Source: SYFY01 sp041752315 (GTDB lineage: Bacteria; Pseudomonadota; Gammaproteobacteria; Pseudomonadales; Azotimanducaceae). From it: a stretch of DNA of 64,000 bases. The stretch covers positions 185,688 to 249,687 of the forward strand of contig JBGSHJ010000049.1 in NCBI GenBank assembly GCA_041752315.1, given 5' to 3'. Below are positions 41,550-49,905 of the stretch, in pieces. The first letter of the stretch is position 1; every line of letters starts with the position of its first letter. The position numbers and the translations under genes are program-made. Under the pieces are notes generated by a model that ran no database searches, was not told the origin of the DNA, and was given only the letters and a program-made list of their open reading frames with translations.

Positions 41550-43001
41550 ATGCGTACTGGGGAAGAATACCTGCGGTCACTTCGGGATCAGCGCGAAGTC
41601 TGGCACCGGGGTCGCCAGATCCACGACGTTACTGCCGAACCCGGAATGTCACGTGGCGCCCGTACCCTGGCGGATTTTCTCGATCGTCAGCAAAGCGCGA
41701 AATGGTCTGAAAAACTGAGCTTCAGCGAGCCCGATGGATCGCGATCGGCGATGTCCTTCCTGATTCCAAAGTCGGCCGAAGACGTGCGGCGGCGTGGAAT
41801 CGCCTGTTACGAATGGGCGAAGTGGTCAAACGGCATGTTCGGGCGCACGCCCGACTACAAAAACGCCTCGCTGATGGCCTTTGCGGCTGCCGCAGACTTT
41901 CTGAATTCAGGAGCAGGCCCCAAGCCCACGGACTTCTCGGCCAACATGCGTGCCTACTACGAAACGGCCAGGCGGGAAGATCTGGTACTGACCCATACAC
42001 TGGTCAATCCACAGTTCAGCGCGGAACGACTGAAGCAGGGACTGTCGAGTCCCGAGGTTGCACTGCATCTGGTGGAGGAAAGGACGGACGGAATCGTCGT
42101 CTCCGGAGCACGACTGCTGGCGACACTGGGACCATTGGCCAACGACATCGAAGTTTTTCCTTCGACCTTGCTGAAGGCCGCACCGGAGAACATCCCCTAC
42201 GCATTTGCGTTCACACTGCCCGTGGCCACCCGGGGCATGCGCATGTTGTGTCGCGATTCCTATGACGAAAACAAGCCGTTGTTCGACGCGCCGCTCTCGG
42301 GTCGTTTCGAGGAAATGGACGCCGTCGTGATTTTCGACAACGTGTTTGTGCCCTGGCATCGGGTGTTCATGTACAAGGACCCGCTGCTGTGCAATGGCGC
42401 GTTTGCACACACCAATGCCGTGATCCACATGATGCACCAGGTTGCCTGCGCAAAACTGGCCAAGGCGGAGTTTGTCGTTGGACTGCTGTGTGCCATGGCC
42501 CACGCCTCTGACAAGGACAAGGACGCTCAGGTGAAGGGTCGCATCGCCGAGGTGATGTGGATGACGGAGACCGTGCGCGCCTTGTTGTTCAGCGCCGAAA
42601 TGCAGTCAGAAATGGATCGCTGGGGAAATTTCATCCCGCTGCGCCAGCCACTGGATACGTGCAGAAACCTGTTTCCACGTTTTTATCCGAAAATGATCGA
42701 AGCGATCCAGATGCTGGGTTCAAGTTCGCTGATGGCGACACCAGCCGAGGCAGATTTCAGCAATCCCGTCGCGGCGCAGGTCGAAAAATACTTCGAACTC
42801 ACCAACAGTTCCTCGAAAGACCGCGTCGCACTGTTCAGACTGGCGCACGATCTCGCCGTTTCAGGCTTTGGTGGTCGGCAGGTCCTGTACGAGCGGTTTT
42901 TTTTCGGGCCGCAGGAGATCATGGCGTCGATCTACTACGACCTTTACGAAAAGCAGCCATTTGTCGAGCGGGTGGAGAACCTGCTGAGTTCTCCGGGCTG
43001 A
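41550..43001 (+). CDS. HpaB-type 4-hydroxyphenylacetate 3-hydroxylase family protein
   Basis: A 483-residue reduced-flavin-dependent oxygenase. It opens RTGEEYLRSLRDQREVWHRGRQIHDVTAEPG, the family start, and has EVALHLVEERTDGIVVSGARLLATLGPLANDIEVFP and FEEMDAVVIFDNVFVPWHRVFMYKDP in the acyl-CoA-dehydrogenase-like core. A C-terminal helical region contains FGGRQVLYERFFFGPQEIMASIYYD. Members hydroxylate phenols or catalyse related dehydrations, using FADH2 or FMNH2 from a separate reductase (HpaC type). No reductase is adjacent. Good spacing from GGGAGA before the ATG. Together with the preceding BVMO it forms a probable two-gene operon. Confidence 0.92.
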   Translation: MRTGEEYLRSLRDQREVWHRGRQIHDVTAEPGMSRGARTLADFLDRQQSAKWSEKLSFSEPDGSRSAMSFLIPKSAEDVRRRGIACYEWAKWSNGMFGRTPDYKNASLMAFAAAADFLNSGAGPKPTDFSANMRAYYETARREDLVLTHTLVNPQFSAERLKQGLSSPEVALHLVEERTDGIVVSGARLLATLGPLANDIEVFPSTLLKAAPENIPYAFAFTLPVATRGMRMLCRDSYDENKPLFDAPLSGRFEEMDAVVIFDNVFVPWHRVFMYKDPLLCNGAFAHTNAVIHMMHQVACAKLAKAEFVVGLLCAMAHASDKDKDAQVKGRIAEVMWMTETVRALLFSAEMQSEMDRWGNFIPLRQPLDTCRNLFPRFYPKMIEAIQMLGSSSLMATPAEADFSNPVAAQVEKYFELTNSSSKDRVALFRLAHDLAVSGFGGRQVLYERFFFGPQEIMASIYYDLYEKQPFVERVENLLSSPG

Positions 43002-43325
43002 TTCGCCGATACAGGACCAGGAGCACTGGAAATCTTCGGGCGCCCGAACCAATCAGGGCTCTTTTGTCGACTACGCTGCGCTGCGATTATCAGGAGTGGT
43101 CGATCGCCACACATCCCAGGCCAGGATAACGTTCGAATGGCGCGCATTTCCGATCACCGAGCAGCAGGACAAGCCGGCTGACGAGACAGCGTGCAGCCAT
43201 CAGGAACTCTTTGGTTTATCGCGGTGGAACGCTGGTCGTGCAAACTGCACTGGGCAAGACGGAACACTCAGGATCGGCAACCATCGCATCACCGACCTCA
43301 GTCCGGTGATGCGATCAGGATTCCA
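43002..43325. other. Convergent intergenic region, 324 bp, with two inverted repeats
   Basis: No gene supported; several short frames run through it without plausible starts. It contains TTCGGGCGCCCGAA (43035-43048), a perfect 14-bp palindrome. It also contains a long stem, ATCGCATCACCG / CGGTGATGCGAT (43283-43294 and 43304-43315), close to the CMD stop. Confidence 0.5.
43283..43315. terminator. 12-bp stem-loop between convergent HpaB and CMD genes
   Basis: ATCGCATCACCG and CGGTGATGCGAT form a perfect 12-bp stem with a 9-base loop, 11 bases beyond the CMD stop at 43326. There is no T-run on either side, so termination strength is unclear; the position fits a bidirectional end signal. Confidence 0.45.
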
Positions 43326-43919
43326 TCAGCGAACGACGATGTGCTCGCTGTTCCAGGGGGCGATCTGCGCCGCAGTCTGAAAGGCTTCAGGCAACTCTTC
43401 AACCATGTGGTAGGTGGCCGCGAGTCGGCCGAAGCCCACAAAAAACGCCACGTTCATGCCAAGTTCGACAATCTGCGGTTCGGTGTAGTACTTGCGCAGT
43501 TCGTCGTAGGTGGCGTCATCAATCGCCAGATGATCGGTCGCCATCATCTCGCCATACTTGATCGCAATCTTCTCGGCCGGCGTCAGATTTTCTGCTTCTT
43601 CCGGACGTTCGAGGGAACACACCAGATCCTCGGTCACGCCATCATTCAGCGCAGAGGTATAGCGGATGGCCATGCAGCTGCGGCACTGATTGAAGAACGC
43701 AACACGGAGGCGAACAAGCTCGATCAGTTTTTCCGGCAACGTGCGATTGACCTTGAGCGCGCCGGCAAAGCCGAACATGCCCTTGGCCATTGCTGGTGTG
43801 TGGGCAAAAAACCGTGTCAGCCCCTGCTCGAGATCGGTAGCCGCTTCCGGGCGTATCGCACTGCGCAGTTCCGGGTCCCATTGTTCGGGAGCGAGTTTCT
43901 GCAATCTGCTCATGGTCAT
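43326..43919 (-). CDS. Carboxymuconolactone decarboxylase / AhpD-like family protein
   Basis: A 197-residue all-helical protein. The AhpD-like core has LPEKLIELVRLRVAFFNQCRSCMAIRYTSALNDGVTED, with a CRSC thioredoxin-like motif and a downstream His-free helix. A second conserved part is DDATYDELRKYYTEPQIVELGMNVAFFVGFGRLAATYHMVEELP. Members include peroxidase helpers and gamma-carboxymuconolactone decarboxylase; the CxxC favours an AhpD-like peroxidase role. It is the final gene of the minus-strand cluster, 30 bases after a class III aminotransferase. Confidence 0.9.
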   Translation of the reverse strand: MTMSRLQKLAPEQWDPELRSAIRPEAATDLEQGLTRFFAHTPAMAKGMFGFAGALKVNRTLPEKLIELVRLRVAFFNQCRSCMAIRYTSALNDGVTEDLVCSLERPEEAENLTPAEKIAIKYGEMMATDHLAIDDATYDELRKYYTEPQIVELGMNVAFFVGFGRLAATYHMVEELPEAFQTAAQIAPWNSEHIVVR

Positions 43920-43949
43920 GTCTCCACTTGTTGATCGAATCCGAAGCTG

Positions 43950-45281
43950 TCAGAAGATTCCTTCACTGCGTACATCGTCCAGCGACGTACGGAAGACGTC
44001 AATCATACGGTCAACATCACCGTCCGTGTGCGCCGCACTCAGAAATGCCCGCTGGGTACCGGGAACCAGGACCCCCCGGTTCAGCGCGTGCAGGTAAAAT
44101 GCTTTTTCGGCCTTGATATTGACCTTTGTGGCATCCCGGCTGCTGTTGACCGGTTCACGCTGGAAGAACATGTGGAACATGCCGCCAACATTTTTCATCT
44201 GGGCGGGAATCTGGTTGGCTTCACAATGCCCATTGATGGCCGCTGCAAGCCGATCACCTTGCGCATTCATGCGCACGTAGATTTCCGGGTGATCCCGCAA
44301 ATGGGTGACCATCGCCTTGCCGGCTTCCATGGTGAGGGGATTGCCCGAGAAAGTACCCCCTGAAAACACACCACGTTCTGCAGCCAGCCCGGTGAAGACC
44401 TTCATCAGGTCTGCACGGCCGGTGATGCCACCGACCGGCAGCCCCCCTCCCAACACCTTGCCGTACGTCGCGATGTCCGGTTGCACACCAAACCGCTCCT
44501 GTGCACCACCATAGGCGACACGGAACCCGGTTATCACTTCGTCGATGCCAAACAGTACGTCGTTGGCCTTGCAGACCTCTGCCAGCTCGCGAAGAAATTC
44601 GCCTGCGTCGTTTTGCGGGTTGGAACTCTGCACACCTTCGACAAACACCAGAGCAAGCTCGTTTCTGTGTTTGCGAATGAGGTCAAACGCATGCCGATTG
44701 CGATACGGCAGCAGTACGGTGAGCTCGTGGAGCGCCTTGGGAATCCCATGGCCGAGTGGCAGTGCACGAGGCTCATCCACTGGACTGGCCGGATCAGCCA
44801 TCCACATGCCGTAGTCGTGGGCACCGTGATAAAACCCGTCGAACAGGGCAATCTTTTCGCGGCCGGAATAGCCGCGGGCTGCACGAAACGCATACATCGT
44901 TGCTTCCGAGCCCGTATTGCAGAAGACCACGCGCTCGGCGCAGGGACTGGCTTCGTGCAGCAGCGTGGCCAGGCCCAGTTGAGCCGTCGTATGGATGCCG
45001 AACATCCAGCCATCCTCGGCTCTGGACTGGATGGCCCTTCGGATTTCCGGGTGGGCGTGTCCTAGCATGTGCAGACCAAAGCCGACGGACGTGTCGATGT
45101 ACTGGTTGCCGTCGGCATCAAACACGTACGGACCTTCACCACGCTGGATGAAGATCGGGTGAGGCATTTCCAGATTGGCAGCCAGACCTGAATTCAGGAT
45201 CTCGGAGCGGTCTTCTGCAATCTTCTGCGAGATCCTGGTTTTTGCCTGCAGTTCGCCTCTGGCCTGCGCAACCGTCGTCAT
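43950..45281 (-). CDS. Class III PLP-dependent aminotransferase (glutamate-1-semialdehyde aminomutase-like)
   Basis: A 443-residue fold type I PLP enzyme. Visible are GEGPYVFDADGNQYIDTSVGFGLHMLGHAHPEIRRAI, the cofactor segment VFCNTGSEATMYAFRAARGYSGREKIALFDGFYHGAHDYG, FGIDEVITGFRVAYGGAQERFGVQPDIATYGKVLGGGLPVGGITG, and the C-terminal ALNRGVLVPGTQRAFLSAAHTDGDVDRMIDVFR. The Schiff-base Lys is in YGKVLGGG. The sequence is close to HemL in style, but its operon location argues for transamination of a catabolic keto group rather than tetrapyrrole synthesis. The start ATG at 45281 overlaps the tail of the LLM stop region by one base gap; frame open to 45413 rejected. Confidence 0.9.
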   Translation of the reverse strand: MTTVAQARGELQAKTRISQKIAEDRSEILNSGLAANLEMPHPIFIQRGEGPYVFDADGNQYIDTSVGFGLHMLGHAHPEIRRAIQSRAEDGWMFGIHTTAQLGLATLLHEASPCAERVVFCNTGSEATMYAFRAARGYSGREKIALFDGFYHGAHDYGMWMADPASPVDEPRALPLGHGIPKALHELTVLLPYRNRHAFDLIRKHRNELALVFVEGVQSSNPQNDAGEFLRELAEVCKANDVLFGIDEVITGFRVAYGGAQERFGVQPDIATYGKVLGGGLPVGGITGRADLMKVFTGLAAERGVFSGGTFSGNPLTMEAGKAMVTHLRDHPEIYVRMNAQGDRLAAAINGHCEANQIPAQMKNVGGMFHMFFQREPVNSSRDATKVNIKAEKAFYLHALNRGVLVPGTQRAFLSAAHTDGDVDRMIDVFRTSLDDVRSEGIF

Positions 45282-45282
45282 G

Positions 45283-46248
45283 TCACTTGCCTGCGAGGCG
45301 TGCGACAACCGGAGCAAACGATTCGGCAGTGTCCTTGTTGACCGTGATGTAGGAAATTCCGAATACCTCCCGCCGCCGCTGCAATTCTTCACAGATCGTG
45401 TCGACGCTGCCAAACAGTCCGTGCGGGTGCTTGCGCATTTCCGACTCGGACATCTGGAAGTTCTTGGCGAACATCCCCAGTACCGGCGATGGATCGTCCA
45501 TCACAAAGGTGAAATACGCGCCAATCTCGATTTCCAGCTCGTTGAACCGGGCACCCGCGCCTTCCTTGATCCAGTTCACCTTCTTGTGGGTTTCTGCTTC
45601 CGTGGACATGTTCACACCGTCCGGTCCGATCAGACCCATCCGGTTGTTGAAATTCAGGCTGACGATATCGGCTTCCCTGCCCGCCAGACGCAGGACACGC
45701 GGGCTGCCGCCACCCACCATGATGGGTGGCTTCGATACCGGCTTCGGAACCCCGGAAAAATCCTTCCACTGAACGGTTTTGTTGGCAAGGTCTGCCAACC
45801 CGTCGCTGCGAAACGCCTTGACCGCTTCGATTACATCGGCAAGACGGTCAATCCTCACTTTGGGTTCATCCTTGTGGATGCCAAGAGCTGCGTATTCCTC
45901 GGTAATCCAGCCCGCTCCCAGACCAAATTCGAGGCGACCGTTGGACAGCTTGTCGATGGTCATCGCCGATTTGATGAGGACCACCGGCAAGTGATAGTCG
46001 ATGCAGAACACCCGACAGCCAATCTTGATCGTTTTGGTCACTGCTGCGGCATAGGCCATCGCCGGTATGGCAGCCAGATTCTGCTCTGGATGATTGGCCT
46101 TGGTCAGTGCGGGGCCTGGGCCGAGAATGTGGTCGGCCAGATGGAACGCCGAATAACCGAGGTCTTCGGCCTTGCGCACCTGATCCGTCCAGTCAGCACC
46201 GGAGCTGGCATTGAATGATTGAACTGCGAAGCGGAAGGGTTTTGCCAT
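45283..46248 (-). CDS. LLM-class flavin/F420-dependent oxidoreductase
   Basis: A 321-residue TIM-barrel protein of the luciferase-like family. Diagnostic segments are FRFAVQSFNASSGADWTDQVRKAEDLGYSAFHLADHILGPGP and VFCIDYHLPVVLIKSAMTIDKLSNGRLEFGLGAGWITEEYAALGI. The C-terminal GSVDTICEELQRRREVFGISYITVNKDTAESFAPVVARLAG resembles the TIGR03621-type F420-dependent branch. In proteobacteria the cofactor may be FMN rather than F420. It is 8 bases downstream of a ThuA gene and directly followed by the aminotransferase, so it is a member of the catabolic cluster. Confidence 0.88.
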   Translation of the reverse strand: MAKPFRFAVQSFNASSGADWTDQVRKAEDLGYSAFHLADHILGPGPALTKANHPEQNLAAIPAMAYAAAVTKTIKIGCRVFCIDYHLPVVLIKSAMTIDKLSNGRLEFGLGAGWITEEYAALGIHKDEPKVRIDRLADVIEAVKAFRSDGLADLANKTVQWKDFSGVPKPVSKPPIMVGGGSPRVLRLAGREADIVSLNFNNRMGLIGPDGVNMSTEAETHKKVNWIKEGAGARFNELEIEIGAYFTFVMDDPSPVLGMFAKNFQMSESEMRKHPHGLFGSVDTICEELQRRREVFGISYITVNKDTAESFAPVVARLAGK

Positions 46249-46256
46249 GTGTGTTC

Positions 46257-47003
46257 TCAGTGGGCGCGATCAAGCAGGTATTTGAGGCCACGGCGCAGCA
46301 GTTCGTAATACTGCGGCTTGTCCCAGCTGCCCTTCTCGATCTTTGGGTAATAGTCGACGACCGGGTGCATGTCCCAGTGTCCACGGCAATGTCCGAGATT
46401 CAGGTACAGAACCTCACCCTTGCCGACCTTGTTGATGTAGTAGACCGGACGAGGCTGGTCGTCTTTCCAGTCCTTTTCAATGAAGCCGGTTGCCTCACCA
46501 TTGAACTCCGAATGCAGGAGCATATGCAGATCACCATGAATCCGGCACAGGTACAGTTCGTCATCGGTTTCAAACTCGCCTACCCCCTTGACCAGTTCGT
46601 GATCCGGATCGCTGGTCTTGACGGTAAACGGCATGATCGGTGGATGTGCAATGAACTGTGTGCCGAGGGTCTGCATCATGATCGGCGCAGTTTCCGGCGA
46701 GTTCACGCCATTGGCTAGGAACTCCAGAATCGCATTGGTGCCATGCAGCGCAAACCAGCGTTTGCCGCTGCGCACATATTCCTGCAGGGCCTTCTGCTCA
46801 ACCTCGCTGGGCACGACATTGCAGGTGTAGGTGATCAGAAAGTCCGAGGCCTTGATGGCGTCGATGTCGTGATAGTCCTTGGCAACTGTCACACGAATGG
46901 ATGGGTGTTCCTGGATGAGCTTCAGCAGTTCGAGTCGTGCGTAGTCGATATCGTGGAACTGACCGGCGGCTACCAGATAAGCACGGGTCATCGGTGCTGG
47001 CAT
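46257..47003 (-). CDS. ThuA domain protein
   Basis: A 248-residue protein of the class I glutamine-amidotransferase-like ThuA family. Visible segments are TRAYLVAAGQFHDIDYARLELLKLIQEHPSIRVTVAKDYHDIDAIKASDFLITYTCNVVPSEVEQKALQEYVRSGKRWFALHGTNAI, with a G-T-N elbow, and GEVLYLNLGHCRGHWDMH with a conserved His pair. Family members modify trehalose or other sugars, but for most the role is unknown. The ATG at 47003 has GGGGGAAG six bases upstream. Start of the LLM-aminotransferase-CMD sub-operon. A related ThuA gene is at 53151-53930. Confidence 0.88.
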   Translation of the reverse strand: MPAPMTRAYLVAAGQFHDIDYARLELLKLIQEHPSIRVTVAKDYHDIDAIKASDFLITYTCNVVPSEVEQKALQEYVRSGKRWFALHGTNAILEFLANGVNSPETAPIMMQTLGTQFIAHPPIMPFTVKTSDPDHELVKGVGEFETDDELYLCRIHGDLHMLLHSEFNGEATGFIEKDWKDDQPRPVYYINKVGKGEVLYLNLGHCRGHWDMHPVVDYYPKIEKGSWDKPQYYELLRRGLKYLLDRAH

Positions 47004-47090
47004 GATGTCTTCCCCCTGTTTTCCGAACACATGGTCGATACGAACCCACCGGCAGGACAAAACCTGCACCAGCGTTTGTTCGTCACGACA

Positions 47091-47115
47091 AGCCCCCGAA
47101 CACAGTTCGCGGGCT
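47091..47115. terminator. Hairpin between SDR and ThuA genes
   Basis: AGCCCCCGAAC, loop ACA, GTTCGCGGGCT: 11-bp stem with one mismatch, in a 185-bp gap between genes read on the same (minus) strand. No T-run is seen on the minus strand, so it may be an intercistronic stem rather than a full terminator. Confidence 0.4.
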
Positions 47116-47188
47116 GTCGATGTCACATTGCGTGATGGAGACGAGACCCTTCAGTCATCCAGTCGTCGCCTCCGTCGGCTTCCAGTGG

Positions 47189-47947
47189 TTAGTACTGGAT
47201 TCGCTTGGTGAACCCGCCGTCCACCACCACATTGGTGCCCGTGGTAAACGCAGCCCGCGGGCTGGCGAGGAAAACGACGGTATCGGCGACTTCCTGCGCG
47301 GAGCCGAGGCGACCGGTCGGGATTTCCTTGACGGTTGCATCGTAAAACGGGGTCATGTGCTTCTTGATGTTATCCCACGAACCGCCTTCGATCATGATCG
47401 GACCGGGGCTCACTGCGTTGACACGGATCTTTTTCGGGGCCAGATCCTGGGACAGCGCGCCGGAATACTGGAGCAGCGCTCCTTTCAGTGCGTTGTAAGG
47501 ACCCGCCTGCATGAATTTTTCCAGCGCTGCAGTCGTCGAAATCATGACGATGCTGCCGTTGGCTGATGCTTCGAGATGCGGCTTCGCGGCTTCCACCAGG
47601 CGCACCGTTCCCAGCACGTCGTGATTGAAGTGACCAATCCAGCCTGCTTCTCCCGGCCCATTGCCACCGCTTACGTTCGAAACGATGGTGTCCAGTCCAC
47701 CAAGTGCTGCAGCAGCTGCGGCAACAAAGGCTTTCAGGGAGTCACCGTTGGCAACGTCGACGGCCTGACCAAACGCCTTGACACCTTTAGCCGACAACGC
47801 CTTCACGGCTTCATCCACCTCGGCCTGATTGCGTGCACAGATCGCCACATTGCAGCCTTCGTCCGCAAACGTGTTGGCAATCGCCCGACCGATCCCTTTG
47901 GTGCCGCCGGTAATCAGTGCCTTTCCGCCTTTAAGTCTTAAATCCAT
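47189..47947 (-). CDS. SDR family oxidoreductase
   Basis: Short-chain dehydrogenase of 252 residues. It has the Gly motif ALITGGTKGIGRAIANTFADEGCNVAICARN, the catalytic Ser region SIVMISTTAAL, the YNALK Tyr-Lys pair and PGPIMIEGGSWDNI. NAD(P)H cofactor is suggested by CARN after strand 2. It starts at ATG 47947, with GAGAGGA six bases upstream; the upstream open frame to 48118 is discarded. Sits 113 bases downstream of the Rieske ferredoxin, and would fit dehydrogenation of a dihydrodiol or hydroxylated product. Confidence 0.92.
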   Translation of the reverse strand: MDLRLKGGKALITGGTKGIGRAIANTFADEGCNVAICARNQAEVDEAVKALSAKGVKAFGQAVDVANGDSLKAFVAAAAAALGGLDTIVSNVSGGNGPGEAGWIGHFNHDVLGTVRLVEAAKPHLEASANGSIVMISTTAALEKFMQAGPYNALKGALLQYSGALSQDLAPKKIRVNAVSPGPIMIEGGSWDNIKKHMTPFYDATVKEIPTGRLGSAQEVADTVVFLASPRAAFTTGTNVVVDGGFTKRIQY

Positions 47948-48060
47948 TGGAGTCCTCTCTCTGGTTTTTTTGCCTGCTGGTTTTCTTGCCTGAATGATCA
48001 GGTGTTCGTTTTCTGCTCTCTTTTCATCTCTCGTCAAACGCAACCGTCGCGGCGTAACGC

Positions 48061-48411
48061 TCACATCGGCCCGAATCGGGGTGGCGGAGGTCTGTCGTCC
48101 GCCGATACCGCGACACAAACCTTACCGCCTTCGAGGGTCACCGGGAAAGTTTTTACCGGAAATGTCGCAGGTGGTGACTTGCAGGCCCCGCTACGGACGT
48201 CAAAACGCGCACCGTGCAGCGGACAGCGGACCTCGAAGCCCGAGAGCTTGCCGTTGCTCAGCGCCTGCCTGGCGTGGCTGCACCGGTCGGCCAGCGCGTA
48301 GATCTGGCCGGCAACCTGGCAGACCATCAGGTCGACACCGTTGGCCGTCACTCGTGTCATCTCCCCATCCGACAGTGCCGCTATGGGGAGTACCGGGATC
48401 ATTTCAGCCAT
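48061..48411 (-). CDS. Rieske [2Fe-2S] ferredoxin
   Basis: A 116-residue electron carrier. The cluster ligands are in CSHARQALSNGKLSGFEVRCPLHGARFDVRSGACKSPPA, i.e. C-x-H and C-x-x-H. The fold opens IPVLPIAALSDGEMTRVTANGVDLMVCQVAGQIYALADRC, typical of BphF/NdoA-type ferredoxins. The start codon overlaps the end of the Rieske oxygenase alpha gene by 13 bases, so the two are translated together and it should reduce the oxygenase. No ferredoxin reductase gene is adjacent. Confidence 0.93.
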   Translation of the reverse strand: MAEMIPVLPIAALSDGEMTRVTANGVDLMVCQVAGQIYALADRCSHARQALSNGKLSGFEVRCPLHGARFDVRSGACKSPPATFPVKTFPVTLEGGKVCVAVSADDRPPPPRFGPM

Positions 48412-49718
48412 TTGATGGGATTGCGATAGACATAGTCATCCACGGTTTTGTGGAAATGGCGAATGCGAAGTTCCTGGCTGGAGATCCACAGACCGCGGAA
48501 GCCTGCGGAGTTCATTCCCGCCTGGACCATTGCCAGATTCGACGCATCCTGGTCGAGCACTTCACCAATCGATTCTTCGCCATGCTTGAACTGCCGATGT
48601 GAAGGACGCTCGGGATGCGGTGTACCAGCCGGCAGCATCACGTAGTTCTGCAGGTCGTAGTACATCTTGTTGGGATCCGTCTCGTGCGGCCGTTGCCGGA
48701 ACAACATGGCACTGTTGCAGTGAATGTTCCAGGTGAGGTTCGGGAATATCAGGTAGTGATAGTCATCGGTGAGCTGATCATCGTTCAGATCCGAATAATC
48801 GAATCCCAGCTTCTTCGAATTTTCCCGCATGTATTTCTGCAGCGCACGACGTGCCCCGAGGCCGTCACCCTGGTAGGTGTCCGGGTTCATGCCATGCGAC
48901 GCCAGGAAGCTGCGCAGGCCATCATCCATGATCGTGCCGTCAGCGATATGCGTTGACACCGAGCCAAACGGAATGAGGTAGCGGTTGTGGCGTTCATAGG
49001 TATCGATCTGAACATCGTAGTCTTCGATGAATCCCATCAACTGCGGGTGTGTCCCGGCCAGGTGATAGGTTTCGTTGAACGCATCCACCGACGCCTTCCA
49101 GTTGCAGTCCCACTCTACCGTGACATCGTTGACCAGAACCATCTTGTCCATGTGATAGGGATCAAGGTGTTCAGGGATCATGCCGAGGAAGTCCCGCAGT
49201 GGCTCGGCATCCGGATTCATGCTGAACCAGACCCAGGCGCCCCACACATCACAGGGCAGCTTCACGATGGATAGCTTGTCGCACGGAGCTCCCTGGGGAA
49301 ATGTCTCGGCATCCGGCACATGCACCAGCTCACCACGCAGGTTGTATTCCCACAGATGGTAAGCACAACGGAAACGGTCGGTGTTGCCCTGCGCGCCATA
49401 AGCAACCTGGTTACCACGGTGCGAACATACGTTGTAGAACGCGTTGTACTGACCATTTTCATCCTTGGCGATGACGATGCTCTCCTTGCCGATCTTCGTC
49501 ACGACGTAGTCGCCAACCTCTTTCAGATCGCCAATCCACGCGCCCATCAGCCAGGTCTTGGTCCACAGGCGATCCCACTCGAGTTTCATGAATTCGCTCG
49601 AGGTGTACCGTTCCTTGGGAATGAGGTCATGACCCAGATCCGGGTCCGGTGCCTTTTCGCAGGGCGTCTTGCTGGTTTGCGGATCGGCGAAGCGATCAAT
49701 CTTGCGGTAGACCGTCAT
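48399..49718 (-). CDS. Rieske non-heme iron oxygenase, alpha subunit
   Basis: A 439-residue ring-hydroxylating oxygenase-like protein. The Rieske domain has C98-x-H100 and C118-x-x-H121 in NVCSHRGNQVAYGAQGNTDRFRCAYHLWEYN. The catalytic domain has NWKASVDAFNETYHLAGTHPQLMGF, where D212, H219 and H224 would bind or bridge the mononuclear iron. A typical H-x4-H pair is visible. No beta subunit is nearby, so the enzyme may be alpha3-type, as in KshA- or VanA-like oxygenases. First gene of the minus-strand cluster; GGGAGG before the ATG. Substrate could be aromatic, steroidal or a quaternary amine; not decidable. Confidence 0.93.
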   Translation of the reverse strand: MTVYRKIDRFADPQTSKTPCEKAPDPDLGHDLIPKERYTSSEFMKLEWDRLWTKTWLMGAWIGDLKEVGDYVVTKIGKESIVIAKDENGQYNAFYNVCSHRGNQVAYGAQGNTDRFRCAYHLWEYNLRGELVHVPDAETFPQGAPCDKLSIVKLPCDVWGAWVWFSMNPDAEPLRDFLGMIPEHLDPYHMDKMVLVNDVTVEWDCNWKASVDAFNETYHLAGTHPQLMGFIEDYDVQIDTYERHNRYLIPFGSVSTHIADGTIMDDGLRSFLASHGMNPDTYQGDGLGARRALQKYMRENSKKLGFDYSDLNDDQLTDDYHYLIFPNLTWNIHCNSAMLFRQRPHETDPNKMYYDLQNYVMLPAGTPHPERPSHRQFKHGEESIGEVLDQDASNLAMVQAGMNSAGFRGLWISSQELRIRHFHKTVDDYVYRNPIKWLK

Positions 49719-49905
49719 GGAAATCCTCCCGGTTGAAAACAGTCACAGTTGAATGTTTTGCAGTGTACCCTCTGTTTCCTGTCTCGCCCAGACCCCATCG
49801 GAGCAGCCCGACTCCGGTCGTGAGGCGGCTGACCGGCCTCCAGGAGCGATGTGGCGACCTATCCATCATCCGGACACAATTCATAGCAACACTAAGGAGT
49901 AACCC

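Noticed and set aside
43096..43380. Short frames in the HpaB/CMD intergenic region
   Set aside because: No start signals, cross a large stem-loop and overlap the CMD gene.
49838..49862. GGAGCGATGTGGCGACC resembling a REP element
   Set aside because: Shares only the GGAGCGA start with the cluster at 34.9 kb and has no convincing second arm.
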